Below, piece by piece: positions 36,301 to 50,309 of a stretch of 64,000 nt of DNA. Below the pieces are notes generated by a model. That model saw only the letters and a list, made by a program, of their open reading frames with translations, was not told where the DNA came from and made no database searches. The translations under genes were made by a program, and so were the position numbers. The first letter of the stretch is position 1. The number at the start of each line of letters is the position of its first letter. The DNA is from Chionis minor (Eukaryota; Chordata; Aves; Charadriiformes; Chionididae): NCBI GenBank assembly GCA_013398295.1, contig VZSF01010488.1, positions 444,688-508,687 of the forward strand, written 5' to 3'.

Positions 36301-39300
36301 GGTAGAAGAAGACATGAGTGTGAATCAAGTGAAAAGACCCGGATACTCTTCATGGCTTCAGATGTTCTTTTCTTTTATCCCAGTGACGAAGTCTGGTCCC
36401 AGTGAAGAAGGGGAGAAAAGGGAAAAAGGTAGATAAGGGAAACTGGGAACTGTTAGTACAGTATACAGAGGGAACACAATATAACATTTACCTGGTTTAA
36501 ATTCTTGTCTTATGTTGGAATACTGTTTTTTCCCCATTCGAATTTATGGCCGCCATCACATACATGCATCTGTCCTCAGCAGGGGCAGGTGTCGCCTGGT
36601 AGGTGTAGCTAAGGATCCAGGGAGTTGAGGAAGGGAAGAGGACTTGTCATGGACATTCTTCCTATGAAGTCAGACATTTTGATCTGAGTGACATAAAAAG
36701 GTTCTGTGACTCTTGCGAAATACGGAGAGTTTGCTGCAGATCTCACTTACATTAATTTCTCATTTCCTAAACTTCAGTATAGCAAATTCCAGCACAAGCC
36801 TGTCTAGAGAAGAATTTTAATGTGTACAGAAACTTCTTTCAGACACTTCACATGATATTACCAGGCACGTGACAAATCCTGGATGAAGCATTTATGACAC
36901 CTGACATCTAGAGCATTCACATGCCTTTTCAATGACAGCTGCCAAGAAGATATAGCATCCTCCAGCTGCACAACTTTACCCTTCCCTCACTTGTGAATTG
37001 AGACATTTGGCTTTAAAGTGGCACTCTGTACTGTACTCTTAAAACTGCAATTGTCACTTGATGAAGGGAAGCCAAATGCTCCATCAGTGACATCTGACAG
37101 CAAATAAAAATCTCCTTCCTGAGGGCATAATGGGCAGGATGCAGCGATATCATTCTTTCCTCTCATTAAATCACACTATCAGTGGGATTAACTATCAGGT
37201 AGTATACACATGGACTCCACAAAAATGTACAAAACAGAAGCAGGGTACAAAAGGCAAGTGCACGCTTCTCCTCAAAACTGAGCACTGTGACATTCCATGA
37301 ATAAATTAATACGATTACTCCTCCAAAGAAAGCCCAAGGAAAACAGTTGGCACTAATGCAAAACCAGGTAACCTTAAGCCTGGCCTTCGCAGAGAGGTGA
37401 AACCATGGAGGAGGAAAGAAACAGCAGTTCCTCAGTATCTGTATTCACTTGCAGGATAAATTGTTGTTCTTTAAGAACAACACAAGAATAAGCACAATAA
37501 TGGCCAGATAGTTAAACACGGATGAAAAGCATGACCAGATGAACAAAAAGTCTGAGTTTGTTCATTCTTTCCTCCCACAGCTGCTGCCTGGCCACTATGT
37601 CCTTCTCAAGTCTAGTTGACAGGCCAAATTATGCCCTCATGTTACTCTGTTCAGTTGAGCTTGTATGTGGCATAGATTTGCACTTATATGACTCTCTACT
37701 AGTATTTAGATGTTGAGGAATCTGATTTCAGAAAGGGCTGAGTGTCCTAACACCCGGATAGTTCTCTGTAGAAGGACTAAAATGTCAAACATAATCCAAA
37801 ATGAATCAACAAGTCACAGTTCTAGAGCAGTTAGATCCACTGTGGTCCCTGTATCAGACCTACCAGGCACACATACCCTACTGCATCTTCAACGACACTA
37901 GACACCAATTGGTAGAAGCACTGAATGTACCCCATAAATTGAACTAAGAGATTTTTAGCTTTTATGTATGCTGTATCCAGATGCAATGACCCTGAGTTAT
38001 TTATCACATTTCTTCAGCCTAATTCAAAAAGTAGCGCTGCTAACAAAAATCAAATTAAGTATTGGTAATAGCTTTTTGTTACTTTTTAATCTTTCCTTTA
38101 CTTACTCTTACGATATTATTTTCAAATTATAGCTCAATTCCAAAGGACCCACATGGGACTAGCAAAAAGATGCCCTCTTGAACACAAACAACTGCAAGGC
38201 CAAGGACAGAAAGCCCTTCTCCTACCCCACTGGGCCAAAGAGAAGCCGTTTATTTGGGAGATCCCCACTACAAAAATAATCTGACTCAAAGACTATATAT
38301 GTCCCTGCTACATCTTCCCTAGAGAAAGGTTGACCACATCTCCTCTTCAGCATAAGCAAGAATACATGGGAGTCAGCAGAATCCTTCTACTTTTACCTGT
38401 CCTCACGTAGGAAGATAGGAGGAAGGGGTTCTCACTGTGAAAAGCCCCCTGTCCTTTAGTGACACAGCTTGGACTGCCGAGACGCAACATTTCTCTTTCT
38501 TTCCTGCACAAGGAAGGCTAAATTCTGTGTTGCATGGGATAAGCAATGAGGGGATTCGGGCTTTCTCAGACAGATGTGTAGTGCAGACCTGAAACTAGAA
38601 GTGTCTTGCATAAGAAAGACTTACACACAGGGCAAGGAAGGAGAGGACACGCATCAGTGCACTTATCTCTGACTGCACAGCAAGCCCGAAGCCCAGTGCT
38701 CCAGTTGAAAGCACCATACAAATTACCTTAACTGACCCCAGTTTATTCACAGAGCATTTTATTCTAGAACATGCCTCCTATGAATCCCCTTGGCAACTAG
38801 CTAACAGGCGGCAAAATATTCTCTGGCAAATGCCCATTAAACTTCACATAACGTTCCTACACCAAAGAGGCTTTATCTCTAGTTTGTAGTCTCATTTTTT
38901 TTAAGCATCCTGCAGTACCAGATAAGCTTTTTAAAAAGCTGTTCATTATTTGATGTTTCCTTTGTTCTGAAAAAATGACAACAAATAAATTTTTAGGAAA
39001 AAACCCAGACACCACTTTGATAGCTTCAGTGGTGCTATTCACAAGACAAAGAAAAGATACATTTTTAACATTCTTGTCCAGAATATTAAAGTCCTGGGTT
39101 TTGCCAGAGAGATGATTTGGGTATAGAGAGCTTCATTATCAAAGGTCTCAGCAGTTCTTCTTGTCTGTATCATCCCCAACAGCATCCTGGATGTCACAAT
39201 CACTTTCTGGGAAAGCAATTTTGATCTTCCACAGAAAGCAATTAAAAGTATCCTGGATCTTACAGATACAGCACTTTAACCTGAGAATTTTAAAAAGCCA

Positions 39301-42300
39301 GTAGCCCTTCTTAATTATTTAATGAAGATTTAGCACTGGATATTAGCTCCTGGGCAGAGCTGTACGTCAAGTACATGTCGTATAATTTGTTACTGAAGGA
39401 TGAACATTAATGTCTGTTGCCACCTTAGGAGACAGGCTCAACCCGTTAATACTTTGCTAATAGTTTGCAGGGTGGGAGGATTTTGAATTGCCATCATTTT
39501 TAGTGATTCATTTGTGTTTTAATGGTGATCCAGGTTCACTTCACATCCTCGGGCCATTGCAGACATTTTACCCCCCCTGAGTTAATCCTGTGTTCACGCC
39601 CCAAAATGAATATTCATACCATTCAAATGCAATTTTTAATTAACTGCACCAGCAGCATTATCATTATTGCACCTGAAAGATCCAAAGCCAGATCAGAAAA
39701 ATGTTGCCACAATAGAATTCACAAAATTCTGCTCACATTCTCTTCTAAGGCTGATCACCTTTAAAGTAATGAGAATAAACTGTGGGATAATATAAGACAG
39801 ATCTAATTAAGATAATGAACTGGAGATTATGAACATTGCTACTCTGTGTCTGAAGAATTTTAATATATTAGTCTAACAGAAGGTTAAGGATTTACAAAAG
39901 AGAAGATATAGAAATATACAATATGGGTTTTTTGGATGAAGCTTGAGATTCAGCACCTAAAAATGTATAAATAAGAGGGATAAAAGGAAATAAAAGAGCA
40001 TATTCCAGAAAACACACATCATAATTTTTTTTAATTAATTTATTTAATACTTGCATAGAGGACAGGATGAGAGAATTTTCCCTACAAAGTAAGGAATAAA
40101 AAGAAAGCAGGCAAGGAAACATGACAAGCTGAGAGGCACTTATAAGGCTATACTGTGAAGAGTTTTATCCTACCTTCCATCAGATATGGCTATTATGGTC
40201 TTGGATGAATTTTTCTTGAGGGAGCAGCCTAATTAGCTTGCCAGCAGCAGCAAAGAAAGGAAAGGCAGGGAGGCACGCAGACAGGAAGGGGGTAAATGAG
40301 CTGTTAGGTAAAACAGAGTCAGTATCAATAAGACCTACTGTTAGGTTTCTGTGAAGCTTCATCTTCCAAAACAAGGCAGCAAAGAGAAAAATGTTTGAGG
40401 GTAAAACTAGAACTCAACAATCTTCTGTAATCAATAGCAGATTGTCAGAAATCGTCCTTCTCACATTTGCAGAGGTACATTCTTCAAAGCAGGTGCCTGG
40501 GAACTGCTGCCTTGGAACAGTACTCCCAGCTAATTCACTGTAATTATTCTGCTACGGATAAAGTTTCACTCCAGAAAGAATCGTTATTACACTTCTAGAA
40601 CAGAAACATCAGTTTACTAGCATATTCATTAAGGAGTAAGCAGAATTAGGCCAGGCTGTGTTGGCTCAGTGCTGCGCACTGAATGCACTCCAGCCTTCTC
40701 TGGCCGGAGAGGACATTGGGAAGACTGAAGTCTTGAGGGCTAAGTCAACACAAGGGCATGACTACAGCTCAGGCAGGCACAACCTGCCCATCACTGGCAG
40801 TGACAGCAGCATGTCTGCAGCAGCGCAGCTTCTCTCAGCCTGCACTGTCTTGCCTAAAACTGTAGGCAAGTGCTGAGCTGTGAAGCCTCAGCTGCCACAG
40901 AGGGACTGTTTCTCACATTCGAGATAGCTACTGTAATGCCCCAGCCCCCGGGAGCCAGGAGTCTTCATGGTGTGAGGACTGATGCAGCTCCTGGAGACCA
41001 TTTGCTCCGTATTTCATGCTGCTACTGTGGACTAACAGGTCCTTTGATGTGCCCCAGTAACCTCTGGAAGTACAAACATGTCAAAACGTCCATGGTATTA
41101 TTCTGACTCATCACAGACTCCTTCACAGAGCTAAGCTAACGCTGCTAGAGGCAACAGGTAGCACCGGACCCTGCACTCAGCAGGGTGCAGAGTCCGTAAC
41201 GGAGGCTGGTTGCTGGACGTGAAGAGGGAAGCAGTTGGCAACAGCCAGCCCGAAACACCGTTTCATGGTGTGTTGTCATAGTGATACAATATAAGGACAA
41301 TGGAATCAAATTTTGCCTGATTAAAGACAAGGTTTAGCTTAGAAAATATCCTTTGACAGAAAGGAGTATCTGAGAATAAAATGACAGCAATCTCACTCTG
41401 GTTCATTTCTACTGCTCCAAACAGGATGCCATGGACAATACATAACAGCTTCAAAGTTCATTTCCAAAAGAACAATCCTCGCTGCTGTTTCCTGTCCAAT
41501 TTTCATCTTGTTCCAGACACAGAGGCTGTACTACAGATAAGCCTAATTGCCATTGGCTTCACTGAAAGAACAGCGCTATTTCTCTCCATTTAGGAGCATC
41601 CACTTTCCTTGGAAAAATAGCCATCTATGGATCTGGAGACAGAGGAATTCAATATTTTTGAGCTTCCTTCAGATTATTCTACTAAAAAAAACCCAAACAA
41701 ACAACAGCTTTTTCTCCCTAGAGCAGCAAAGAGATAAACGTATTCTCTACAAAGAGTAAAGCCTGTCTGCGAAGCAGACAGGTATTTCCTGGAGGCCTGT
41801 TCAATGCTCGGGGTAAGCAAGAAAATAAGTACATAACCAGTCTCTCTGCTCATACTCTGAACAGCAAGCACATTGCTTTTACCCTCGCTTCTTTCTTATT
41901 AGCACAGTATTAAAAATAATTCCAAAGGAAAACATTCGGCTGCGCACACTCATCCCCCCGAGGAGAGGGTGAGAGAACAAACATACACCAGCTGTTCCTC
42001 GTGCTGCTCCGTGCTCTGCTGCATGTCACTCTGGTGCTTTGGTCATGAGCTCAATACAAAATCCCAAAAGAATAAACTGGAAACCAAGACTGTCCTAATA
42101 TCACTGAGAAAAGCGTGAAAAAATCAGAACGAGAGCACTGAAGCAATTGCTCATTGGTCTGCCAGCTGCGTACTACACACCAGCTCACCAGGAGAGGACA
42201 AATTAAATGAGGAGTCATCTTCACTCCTTGAATTTTAAAACAGACTCTTATGGCATGTCTTGAAAAAAATCAGTAGACTTCATGGGTGGATAAGTCTGAT

Positions 42301-45140
42301 CTTTTAGAAAAACTTGGTTTACCTGAATGACTTGTATTGACCAAATTGACAATGCACTGCAATAAACTGTTAATACTGCCCTGATTTGTATGCATTTAAT
42401 AAGGGCGCTAGACATAAGACATTTCCACTGTGATTATGGAGGTTGAAACAATATGGTGTTTGGACAACAAGCAGGGCAAACAGCTAGTGAGAAGACAAGG
42501 CACCTCTTTGTAAACACTTGGGTGACGGGAGGTTCACTAGCCCTAGGAGGACTGTCTCAGCCTGCCAGGGAGCTCACAAAACATCCTCCATGAACACAGG
42601 AGATAAAGCAATTCCGAACCCATAAAAAGTTAATATCTTTATGCCAGGAAAAGGCAGATAGAAATATGTAGGTATATTTAAGTAGATATTGGCTGGTGGG
42701 GGTTGAAGAAGCTAGGCCTGCCTGCCTTCAGGAAAAGGAAACATTATTTTGAGGAGACTAAGTGACTTGTTTTAAAACTTTTTTCTCTAACTGCTGTATT
42801 CTTACTGATACTTTGGATCAGAAGTGATCTAGTCACTAAACTCAGTATAGCCACTGTACACTGGAGATGAGAACTTGGTCAAAGTTCAGAAGAGTCATGT
42901 GATTTCACCCCAAGAGTTAAAGGTACAAAAGCTAAAACATGAAATCTGAGAAAGGAGAGAGAATGTGGGTAAAGTTGGCCTTCCAAATTGTTACAGGCTA
43001 GTGAAAAGTCTTAGCAGGGAAAAATGTGAAATAATCTTACTTTCCTGCATGATAATTCTGACAATTTTTCAGACAGGTAATATAATTACAGTTTGATCAT
43101 TTTCAGTGTAGCTCATAATCATCGTGGAGAGATGAGACAGCACTTGTCATCTCTGATTTGCAGAGCTGAAGTATTTTTACCTGCATTTACAGATTCTCCC
43201 ATTCTGTCCAGGATTTGTTAGGCTTGAAAAAAAAAAAATCCGAAGTGGTCTTAGTTCACAGAGGTACTACCTTACCCCTTGAATTTTTCCTCCACCTCAG
43301 GGAAGACAGAGGGTTCCTTCATAGATGGACAACCAAGACGTATCTGCAGCGTCACTTAAAAAAACAATTTCTTCTGATTAACCTAAAAATGAGCAAAATT
43401 ATTTGTTGCAAAATCAAAATCTCAACTCCAAGTTGCTGTATTACCAATTATTTCTCTTTTGCTGTCAGTGTTTATTGTCTTAACGACACCATTGGATTTC
43501 AAGGATACTTTCATTTATAAATATTTTCTTTCCCCAATATTTAAATCAATAGTTACAAGTACTCTTTCACTCTCCATTATCTTTCTAACTTTTGTTGCCC
43601 TCAAGACCTATTTCTATGCCGTGCATATGCATAGAGATGAAAAGATCAAAAGATACGAGCTCATTCAAATCTCATCATCTGTCTTATATCCAATGTACCG
43701 TACATTAATGGAGCATTAAAGTTTTTGAGTTAAATCAAGGTAAAAAATTCAGTTATTATGATAAAGGCCGCTATAATCCAGCAATTGTAATTTTAACTGC
43801 TGCATGAATACATGAACAGGACATATGATTTGAATAACAATGGGAATATTGACAAATATTGAGTAACTGTGAAAGTGTAACATTTAATACGGTAGCTGTA
43901 TTATTGTTATAAAGCGAAGTGGAACAGACGCGTCACCAGATCAAGGACACCTCCTGATTTTCTTACTACCTGTATACTGATCTTTCACTAGTTCTCATAG
44001 AAGCAAACTTCAGGTGCTTTACAAAACTTTTAAAGGGCTTTGGTATTGCGCTGTTCTGTTTAAAGTAAACCAACTTAAAGAATAGCCATTTGGCAAAAAG
44101 ACCAAAAAGTACCCAAGTGAGAAGCTAAAACACTATGTAACTCTCTTACCAATCCTTTAACTCAACAGCTGCCAAGACAACCTGCATCAAAATTACCAAG
44201 ACAATGAGTTGCAACTCCAACTTGGTACAAGGAGCATGGAAAGGAAAGCGTTACCAGCCTAGCAAGACAGTCTTTGAGCGGCGAGCTCTTAAGGGAAAGT
44301 TTCCATAAGTCTGGAATTACATTGCCACTGTGGTGACATATCTGGAAGTTGTCCTCACAACCAGAAGTCACCATAGAGACAATGAGTCATTTGCTGGCCC
44401 CCTGCTCTTTCCACTCCCCAAAAGTAAAATGACAGAGTCAGGTATTGCTGTTTTGAATCATTCTTCCTAATTATTTACTCTCCAGCACTGAGAGGAATCC
44501 CCAGAAAAAAATGGGCTCCTCTTTGCTAGGCCCAACTCATGGAATAAAGTCCAAACCCAACCCAAAATCCAAACTCAATCCAAAAAGCCTACAATTTAGG
44601 GACAAGTCTCTTATATCTGAGACTTAGAAGGATTAAACTAAAAAGGCTAATCTTCACTCTTATCCATGCAAAACAATATGGAGGCCTAAAGGGGCCCTAA
44701 AAATCCCCCACACTGAGTTAAGGCTTCTTTAAGAGAGGCACTATGAAAAGACACAACAAGCCTTCTTCCTAACATCCTTTCTCAAGGTCTTATACAAGGA
44801 GCATGCTACAGTTTGGAGCAAGAGGAACAGCATTACGGCTATTTCAGCCATGACATTTCTATTTCATGCAATCCTATTTCACATCCCCATAGGACACTGC
44901 AGAGGAACCACAGTTTGAGCTGAATAGATTACGCTAGAGCTTTCACCAGACCCCAAGGCAATCCAAGGTTAAACGAGCACAAAAGTATCTTGAAGTTACT
45001 TTAGTCTATCTTCCTTCTGGGTCGTGATTTCTATGCTTCTACTCTAGAGACAGGACACAGAATTTCACTCTGATTTGCTCAAAGTTGTCAGTTCCAGAAC
45101 TGATTTCACATGTCCTGAGCTCTCAATCTGCCTGCTTTAC
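33351..45140. other. Non-coding stretch, no gene recognised
   Basis: This 11.8-kb stretch has no supported gene. It includes a T14 run at 34,526-34,539, a possible conserved AT-rich block at about 39,485-39,700, a hairpin with 7-bp arms at 40,666-40,682, a strong hairpin at 41,762-41,782, and CCAAA-rich low-complexity sequence at about 44,545-44,590. A more GC-rich patch at about 40,640-41,250 was inspected for exons; none was convincing. Confidence 0.5.
41762..41782. repeat. 21-nt perfect hairpin with GCGAAGC tip
   Basis: Arms CCTGTCTGC (41,762-41,770) and GCAGACAGG (41,774-41,782) are exact reverse complements around the loop GAA. The tip GCGAAGC is known from biophysical work as an unusually stable DNA mini-hairpin. 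No flanking transposon or gene explains it. Confidence 0.85.
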
Positions 45141-45142
45141 AT

Positions 45143-45522
45143 TGCAAAAACTGGGGCTGCTCAGCCTGGAGAAGAGATGGCTCATTGGGATCTTATCAAC
45201 ATGCATAAATCCCTGATGGGTAAGTAAAGAAGACAGAGCCAGACTCTTCTCAGTAGTGGCAGGATTAGAGGCAATGGGGCATAAACTGAAATACAATAAA
45301 TTGCATTTTTAAAAAAAGAAAAAACTTTCTTTTTTTTATGGTGAAGGTTATCAAACACTGAACAGAGAAGCTGTGAAGTCTCCATCCTTGGAGATACTCA
45401 AAACCCAACTGGACATGGCCTGAGCAACCTGCTCCAGCTGTCCCTGCTTTGAGCAGTGGCTTGGATGAGACAGTGTCCAGAGGTGCTTCCCAACTTCAGC
45501 CACGCTGATGCTGTGCATTCAG
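45143..45522 (+). mobile_element. Old CR1 LINE, 3'-end fragment (plus strand)
   Basis: The fragment starts with 'ctggggctgctcagcctggagaagag' (the CR1 LGLFSLEKR motif), includes 'ggcaggattagaggcaatgggg' and 'ggagatactcaaaacccaactgga', and ends with the 3' UTR phrase 'tgtccagaggtgcttcccaacttcagcca'. An A/T-rich low-complexity piece around 45,295-45,340 has distorted the region that normally encodes RKKFF. The copy is more decayed than those at 15.4 kb and 57 kb and is inactive. Confidence 0.85.
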
Positions 45523-48500
45523 GAATTCCTCTAGACAATAACTTGATGGCTACTTTACTGCAAGTACCTGAAAGGTATCAGCATGTGCAATGATTGCTTC
45601 AAAATACTTGCTCCTCTGAAGGAACACAGGATGTGCTGACATGGAGGTGCAAATGGAAAAACACAACCACGAGCTGCTCTGGGATACAGGATTCAAAACT
45701 ATTAATCATGAACTGCTAATGCCGAACACAATGCTGGATGAACTTCTTCAAAGTCAGTATTTCTGCCTGCTCTAGCCCGATTCTCAAGGGTTCCCGAGTG
45801 GAAGAAAGACTGCAGAAACTTGGAACTGGAGAACTCCCATATGCTCCTCTGCCTTTAGTGATCCTCCAGCTTTATGTTTAGTTCTACACAGGCTTACTCA
45901 GGAAATTGCTCTCAAGAGACATTCTTCTTGGTGGGGAGGGATGACACAGGGGTGGCTTGTGGGATGGGGCTTTCAAGGGCATCTGAGGGATTTAGAAAAC
46001 CAATTTACACTAGAAATTAAGATCTGGGGCATCCTTTTCTTTGTCTGGTGATGAAAATCCCACCATACTTATTCCTTGCTCTGTATCGTTGCTTGCAATG
46101 AGAACTACAATTTTAGTGACATAAGACTATGTTAGCCTCACATGCTCACACTCCTGTAGCAATAATCCACTGTGGTTCTCATCATCCCAGATGTTTCTGT
46201 CCAGTAGCTCTCCACTTTAAGAGTCACAGACATCCAGGCTAGCAGCATGTATCAGGTAAAGAACAAATTCTTTGCCAGAAAATAATAACCAACATGGCGA
46301 GGTTGTCAGGTGTCCTAAAACAGTACAGTTTTGCAACAGCAGATGATGAACTCATCGGGATTTTTGCACAGCACCAACACGACTGACTTTCTTCTTACCT
46401 TCTTTTTTTCACAGCCTTTACAGCACCAGCCTGTACCACTACTGTTCCCTCACCTTGGCAAGCTGTCACAGAAAAGTACACGAATTAGGAAATCTACAGA
46501 GGGCCACATATTTTGTAACTAGAAATAGGTTCAAATCTTCGCAGTGGCTTGCCTCCATCCTAACAAAAATATCTCACCTTTCACTTTCATCTCAGAGTCC
46601 CTGCCAGCAAAATGTGAATTACATGTACTACCCACATCCTGGACTCCTGAGCCCGAGAAGAGCAGGACCTGTGAGACCACTTGCTTAGCCCTACTTTATC
46701 CTGACACTGGGACCTATGAACCTCAAATGGAAGATGAGGCAGGAACAAAAACGGCAAAAACAATGCTGTCTCTCAGGTCTGCCTGTCACAGATAGGAGCT
46801 TCTTTGATACTGCTGCAGAGCTAACAAACAGAAGGGACATTCATGGCATGCACGCGCTCCTCAGCACCGCCCCCCCATCCCCTCTCTTTGAAAAGCCAGA
46901 GCTCTTTGCTCTCTACTGCACGCACAGCTTCAGTGATGCTCAGTTTCTTTGCCTCCACATTCATATTTCACAGATTCTTAACCACCCTTTATTAAACCCA
47001 AAAGTGCAGTTTCATACATGCTAATGAGAAGAGCATAACGTTAGCTCAGGGAGTGGGAAGGACAGCCCCGCGATGAAGCACGTTGCCAAAATACCTTGGT
47101 ACTCACATGGGCAGGTGAAATATATACTCGAGGACAGAGTAATAACAAAGTCATATTCACACGCAAGGACACCTGAGCATACATGACATATAATGAATTT
47201 GTGTTAAAACATCTGAATGGGGTGCCTCTGCATAAAGTGCTATGAAGGGATTAAGCCAAGAGAGTCATGTGGCAGCGACTCAATAAGAAAGATGATAAAG
47301 CACAGTCATTTAGGCCCCAGTTTCCCCCAAACCTTGGCTTCAGCTGCTCAAGCTTCATTTACATTACCACATCTTGTGCTTCAGCTATTAACAGCATACT
47401 ACATTGTGACTGGCCTTTTGTGGGCACACAAAAAGAACGAGTGGTCACAAGGAAACCTTTGTGCCTCTTCCACGGTTGCATAGGAGAGCCAGTCCTTGCA
47501 GTCCACAGCTGTATAGGGAGTTTCAGAGTTAATAATGCCAGCAGCAGAACATTTTCAAAGGAAAGTGGAGCAGAAGGGAGGGCAGTTAAAGCCCTGCTCT
47601 CTTTCTCTCACATTAGCTACCAAACTAAACAGAGGGAGTTTATGCTATACCCCCACAAAGGAGATGTACAAACTACTTGTCATCGGAGAAATCTTTTCCC
47701 TGACACTGAGACTTTCCGTCTGCCCTTGAGGGCTGACAAGCACAACGCTTTCAGGAATTACCAGCGCTGCAGTGCACCTGCAGTTCCCCCATGATTTTGC
47801 TGTGCCCTTGCTAGTGCCAGGAGAGGAGGCATCATACAGGATTTATGCATGTCCTATTGCTGGATTTATTTATGGTATTTTTAAGCACTGGCCATATGCA
47901 CGATGCTTAATAAGACGTAAGCTCTGCCTGCAAGAGATTATTTGTTACATATCTATTCATTGTCTGCCTCAAAAAATCGCAAAGGGTATTTTAAAAAGAA
48001 TGTAAAAAGCCTTATTCACCCTCAAATCAGAGAGTCCATCAGCATGCCTGACTAGCCAGTTTGCACCACTGAATTTGTCCTAATTGTCAAATTTTATGAA
48101 TTAACAATATGGGAAGTTAGAATTGGTAGCCCCAGTTCTAAGCGTGTTTTCACTAAGGATATGCTTACGTTTTGTAATATGAGCTATAAGCCCTACAGAA
48201 GAATTGTTCACAACCTGCAGGAAAAAAGAATCAAATAACAAATAGGGGACGATGGTAGAAAACCAAAACTCTCCTGATGCAGAGAGAATTAAAAATACTA
48301 TTTCAAATAAAGCTGGACGTGCCCTGCATGCAGAAACTATATTTGTGTCTGAGAGAAAGAGCCGGCAGGTGTCAGCCTTGCTTTATACAACCAGCCTCTC
48401 CCTGGCTCACAAGCAAATTCTTGCAAATTTGTTTGATCTGATTATTAATATTGACAGTAATTTTCTTCTGAGAAGTAACAGTTACACAAGTTAACTGTGT

Positions 48501-48551
48501 TATCAAGTAAGTCTACATCCAGCCATATTTATATAGGCTAAAATGTTGAAA
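45523..48551. other. Non-coding stretch, no gene recognised
   Basis: Several overlapping open frames occur between 46,330 and 48,000 (the longest is 175 codons, 47,267-47,794), but they lack domains, have no consistent splice sites and are not supported as genes. Confidence 0.5.
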
Positions 48552-48572
48552 CAGTTGTTACCATAGCAACTG
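48552..48572. promoter_or_regulatory. RFX-type X-box inside an inverted repeat
   Basis: GTTACCATAGCAAC at 48,557-48,570 fits the RFX consensus RYYNYYATRRNRAC fully and the strict form GTTRCCATGGYAAC with a single difference. It is embedded in a longer inverted repeat with arms CAGTTG (48,552-48,557) and CAACTG (48,567-48,572), which are also E-boxes. RFX factors bind such sites upstream of ciliary and immune genes. No promoter is evident here, so a distal element is the more likely reading. Confidence 0.45.
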
Positions 48573-50305
48573 CTGCATCAGATGGATTATAAGTAGGAGA
48601 ATGAGGAGACTGGAACAACTTCCTGATGAGAAATTCAATTAATATGTCAGTATTTGTAGGCAGAAGCTAAATAGCAATTACTCTGAGTCGGCAATCACAT
48701 TTTACATGTGATGTTTTTCTCCAAAAGGGAAATGGTGTCCATAATACATTTGTGCTTCCTTCATGTTTATATGTATGCTTGTTTTCAAGCCATTCACTTG
48801 AGAAACACATTTATTCTCCTCATTTCAAATTCTAACTGCTGAAATGATGTGTAGGCTTTCATTCACCATATCCATATCACACAGGTAGCATTTCGAAATG
48901 CCAGTGATCATTCTGCTGTGTCACAACATGCAAACAAAATGTAGTGTTTCCTTTATTAAAAATGTATGGAATTTAACTTTAAAGATACAGCTTTATAAAC
49001 ACCAAATCCTGTAACACACTCTGTATGCTAAGGGTGAAAAAAGCCCAGTCCTTGTGCAATTTAGTTTCTGAAAGGCTCCTTATCTGCTGCTATGCTGCAA
49101 TTTCCACAGCACTCTGAATTCCCAGGGATGCTGTCAGTCATTCTGATGGGTGCAGCACCCAACCCTGTTTATTTCTGATGATCTTTTAAACCCACTCCCC
49201 ACCTCCCCAGTACAGTCTAACCTACAGGGAGCATCTGTAAGGAACACAGCAAAAATGTCTCTATGGAAGACTCCTGACTCTTCATTTTCTTATCTGCTTT
49301 AAGTCATGCCATAATTTGATGTAGGGACTTGTAGTCTTTTCTTCTGAGATCCCCACATCATTTTTTGGGCTATCCTCATATGAAAGTCTCCTTTGGGTCC
49401 CATACTTTAAAACCCTTTAATCTGCTTCAACCACAAAAACCTTCAAATGTTAGTCAATACCCAAGCCATCTTGTTTCCATTTGACGAAGAAATGTAATAC
49501 ATGACATATTATGTCCATGGCCTCATACTAGTTTACAACATGCATACAAAGAACATACACAAATTTCTCAGAAGCCAGTATGAATATATATTTGGAAGGG
49601 TTTCCCACTTATAAGTTTTAAGTCTCAATTTCCACCTAATCATCTGCTCAAAATAAGCTTCCCTATCTCTCATAGGAATTCTACCCAGGACTACATTCAT
49701 CATTTCCCTTGTTCTCTAGTTATTTTTATTTTCCATTCCTATTTATCTTGAGACAGACAACTGCACCAAATTGATGCATCAGTCCCTGAATTTCTGGTCA
49801 ATTTTGAGTCCAGTCCCTTTGCCTGCCCAGCCAAAAATCTACTTGGGCTGTGTCCAGCCTAACACTAGTTTCTCCTGCTTTATTTATCATTAAGAAGAGG
49901 GAAACTCAATGGCTTCCTCATTTCGAATAAAGCAGATGTAGTAATACACACCCAACAATATTTTTGAGGTCAGCCAACAAGCACCACCATCAAGCAGAGC
50001 AATACCCTGTGTCACACAGGATACGGTCAAAGTAGATGTTCATAGTAAGCATATACTCAACATGAAGCTTGATACTATCATGAGTAAATCAGTGTCACCA
50101 TATACCTATATGATCTCTGAAAAATGTGTTTTTCTTTGAGCCTGTGTATTAGTGCATCCTTATTACCAAGGCTCTGTGAATTTGGAAGGTTTTCTGTGCA
50201 ACCACAAGTACTAAAAATAGCCTTTAAAATTTATCTGTTAAATTTTGATTGGTGGATATTGTAGTTAGGTGGAATTGAGAAGGATGTGAGAGACAGATTG
50301 ATTAG
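48573..50305. other. Non-coding stretch, no gene recognised
   Basis: AT-rich sequence without open frames, RNA genes or repeats that I can identify. Confidence 0.5.
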
Positions 50306-50309
50306 ACCA

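Noticed and set aside
44367..44380. Second RFX-like site GTCACCATAGAGAC
   Set aside because: Fits only the degenerate consensus, for which about one or two chance matches are expected in a window this size.
46525..46555. tRNA B-box-like sequence GGTTCAAATCTTC
   Set aside because: No matching A-box or cloverleaf around it.
47267..47794. 175-codon plus-strand open frame with overlapping frames nearby
   Set aside because: No recognisable domain, ordinary AT/GC context, no coding-like bias, and overlapping frames are equally open.
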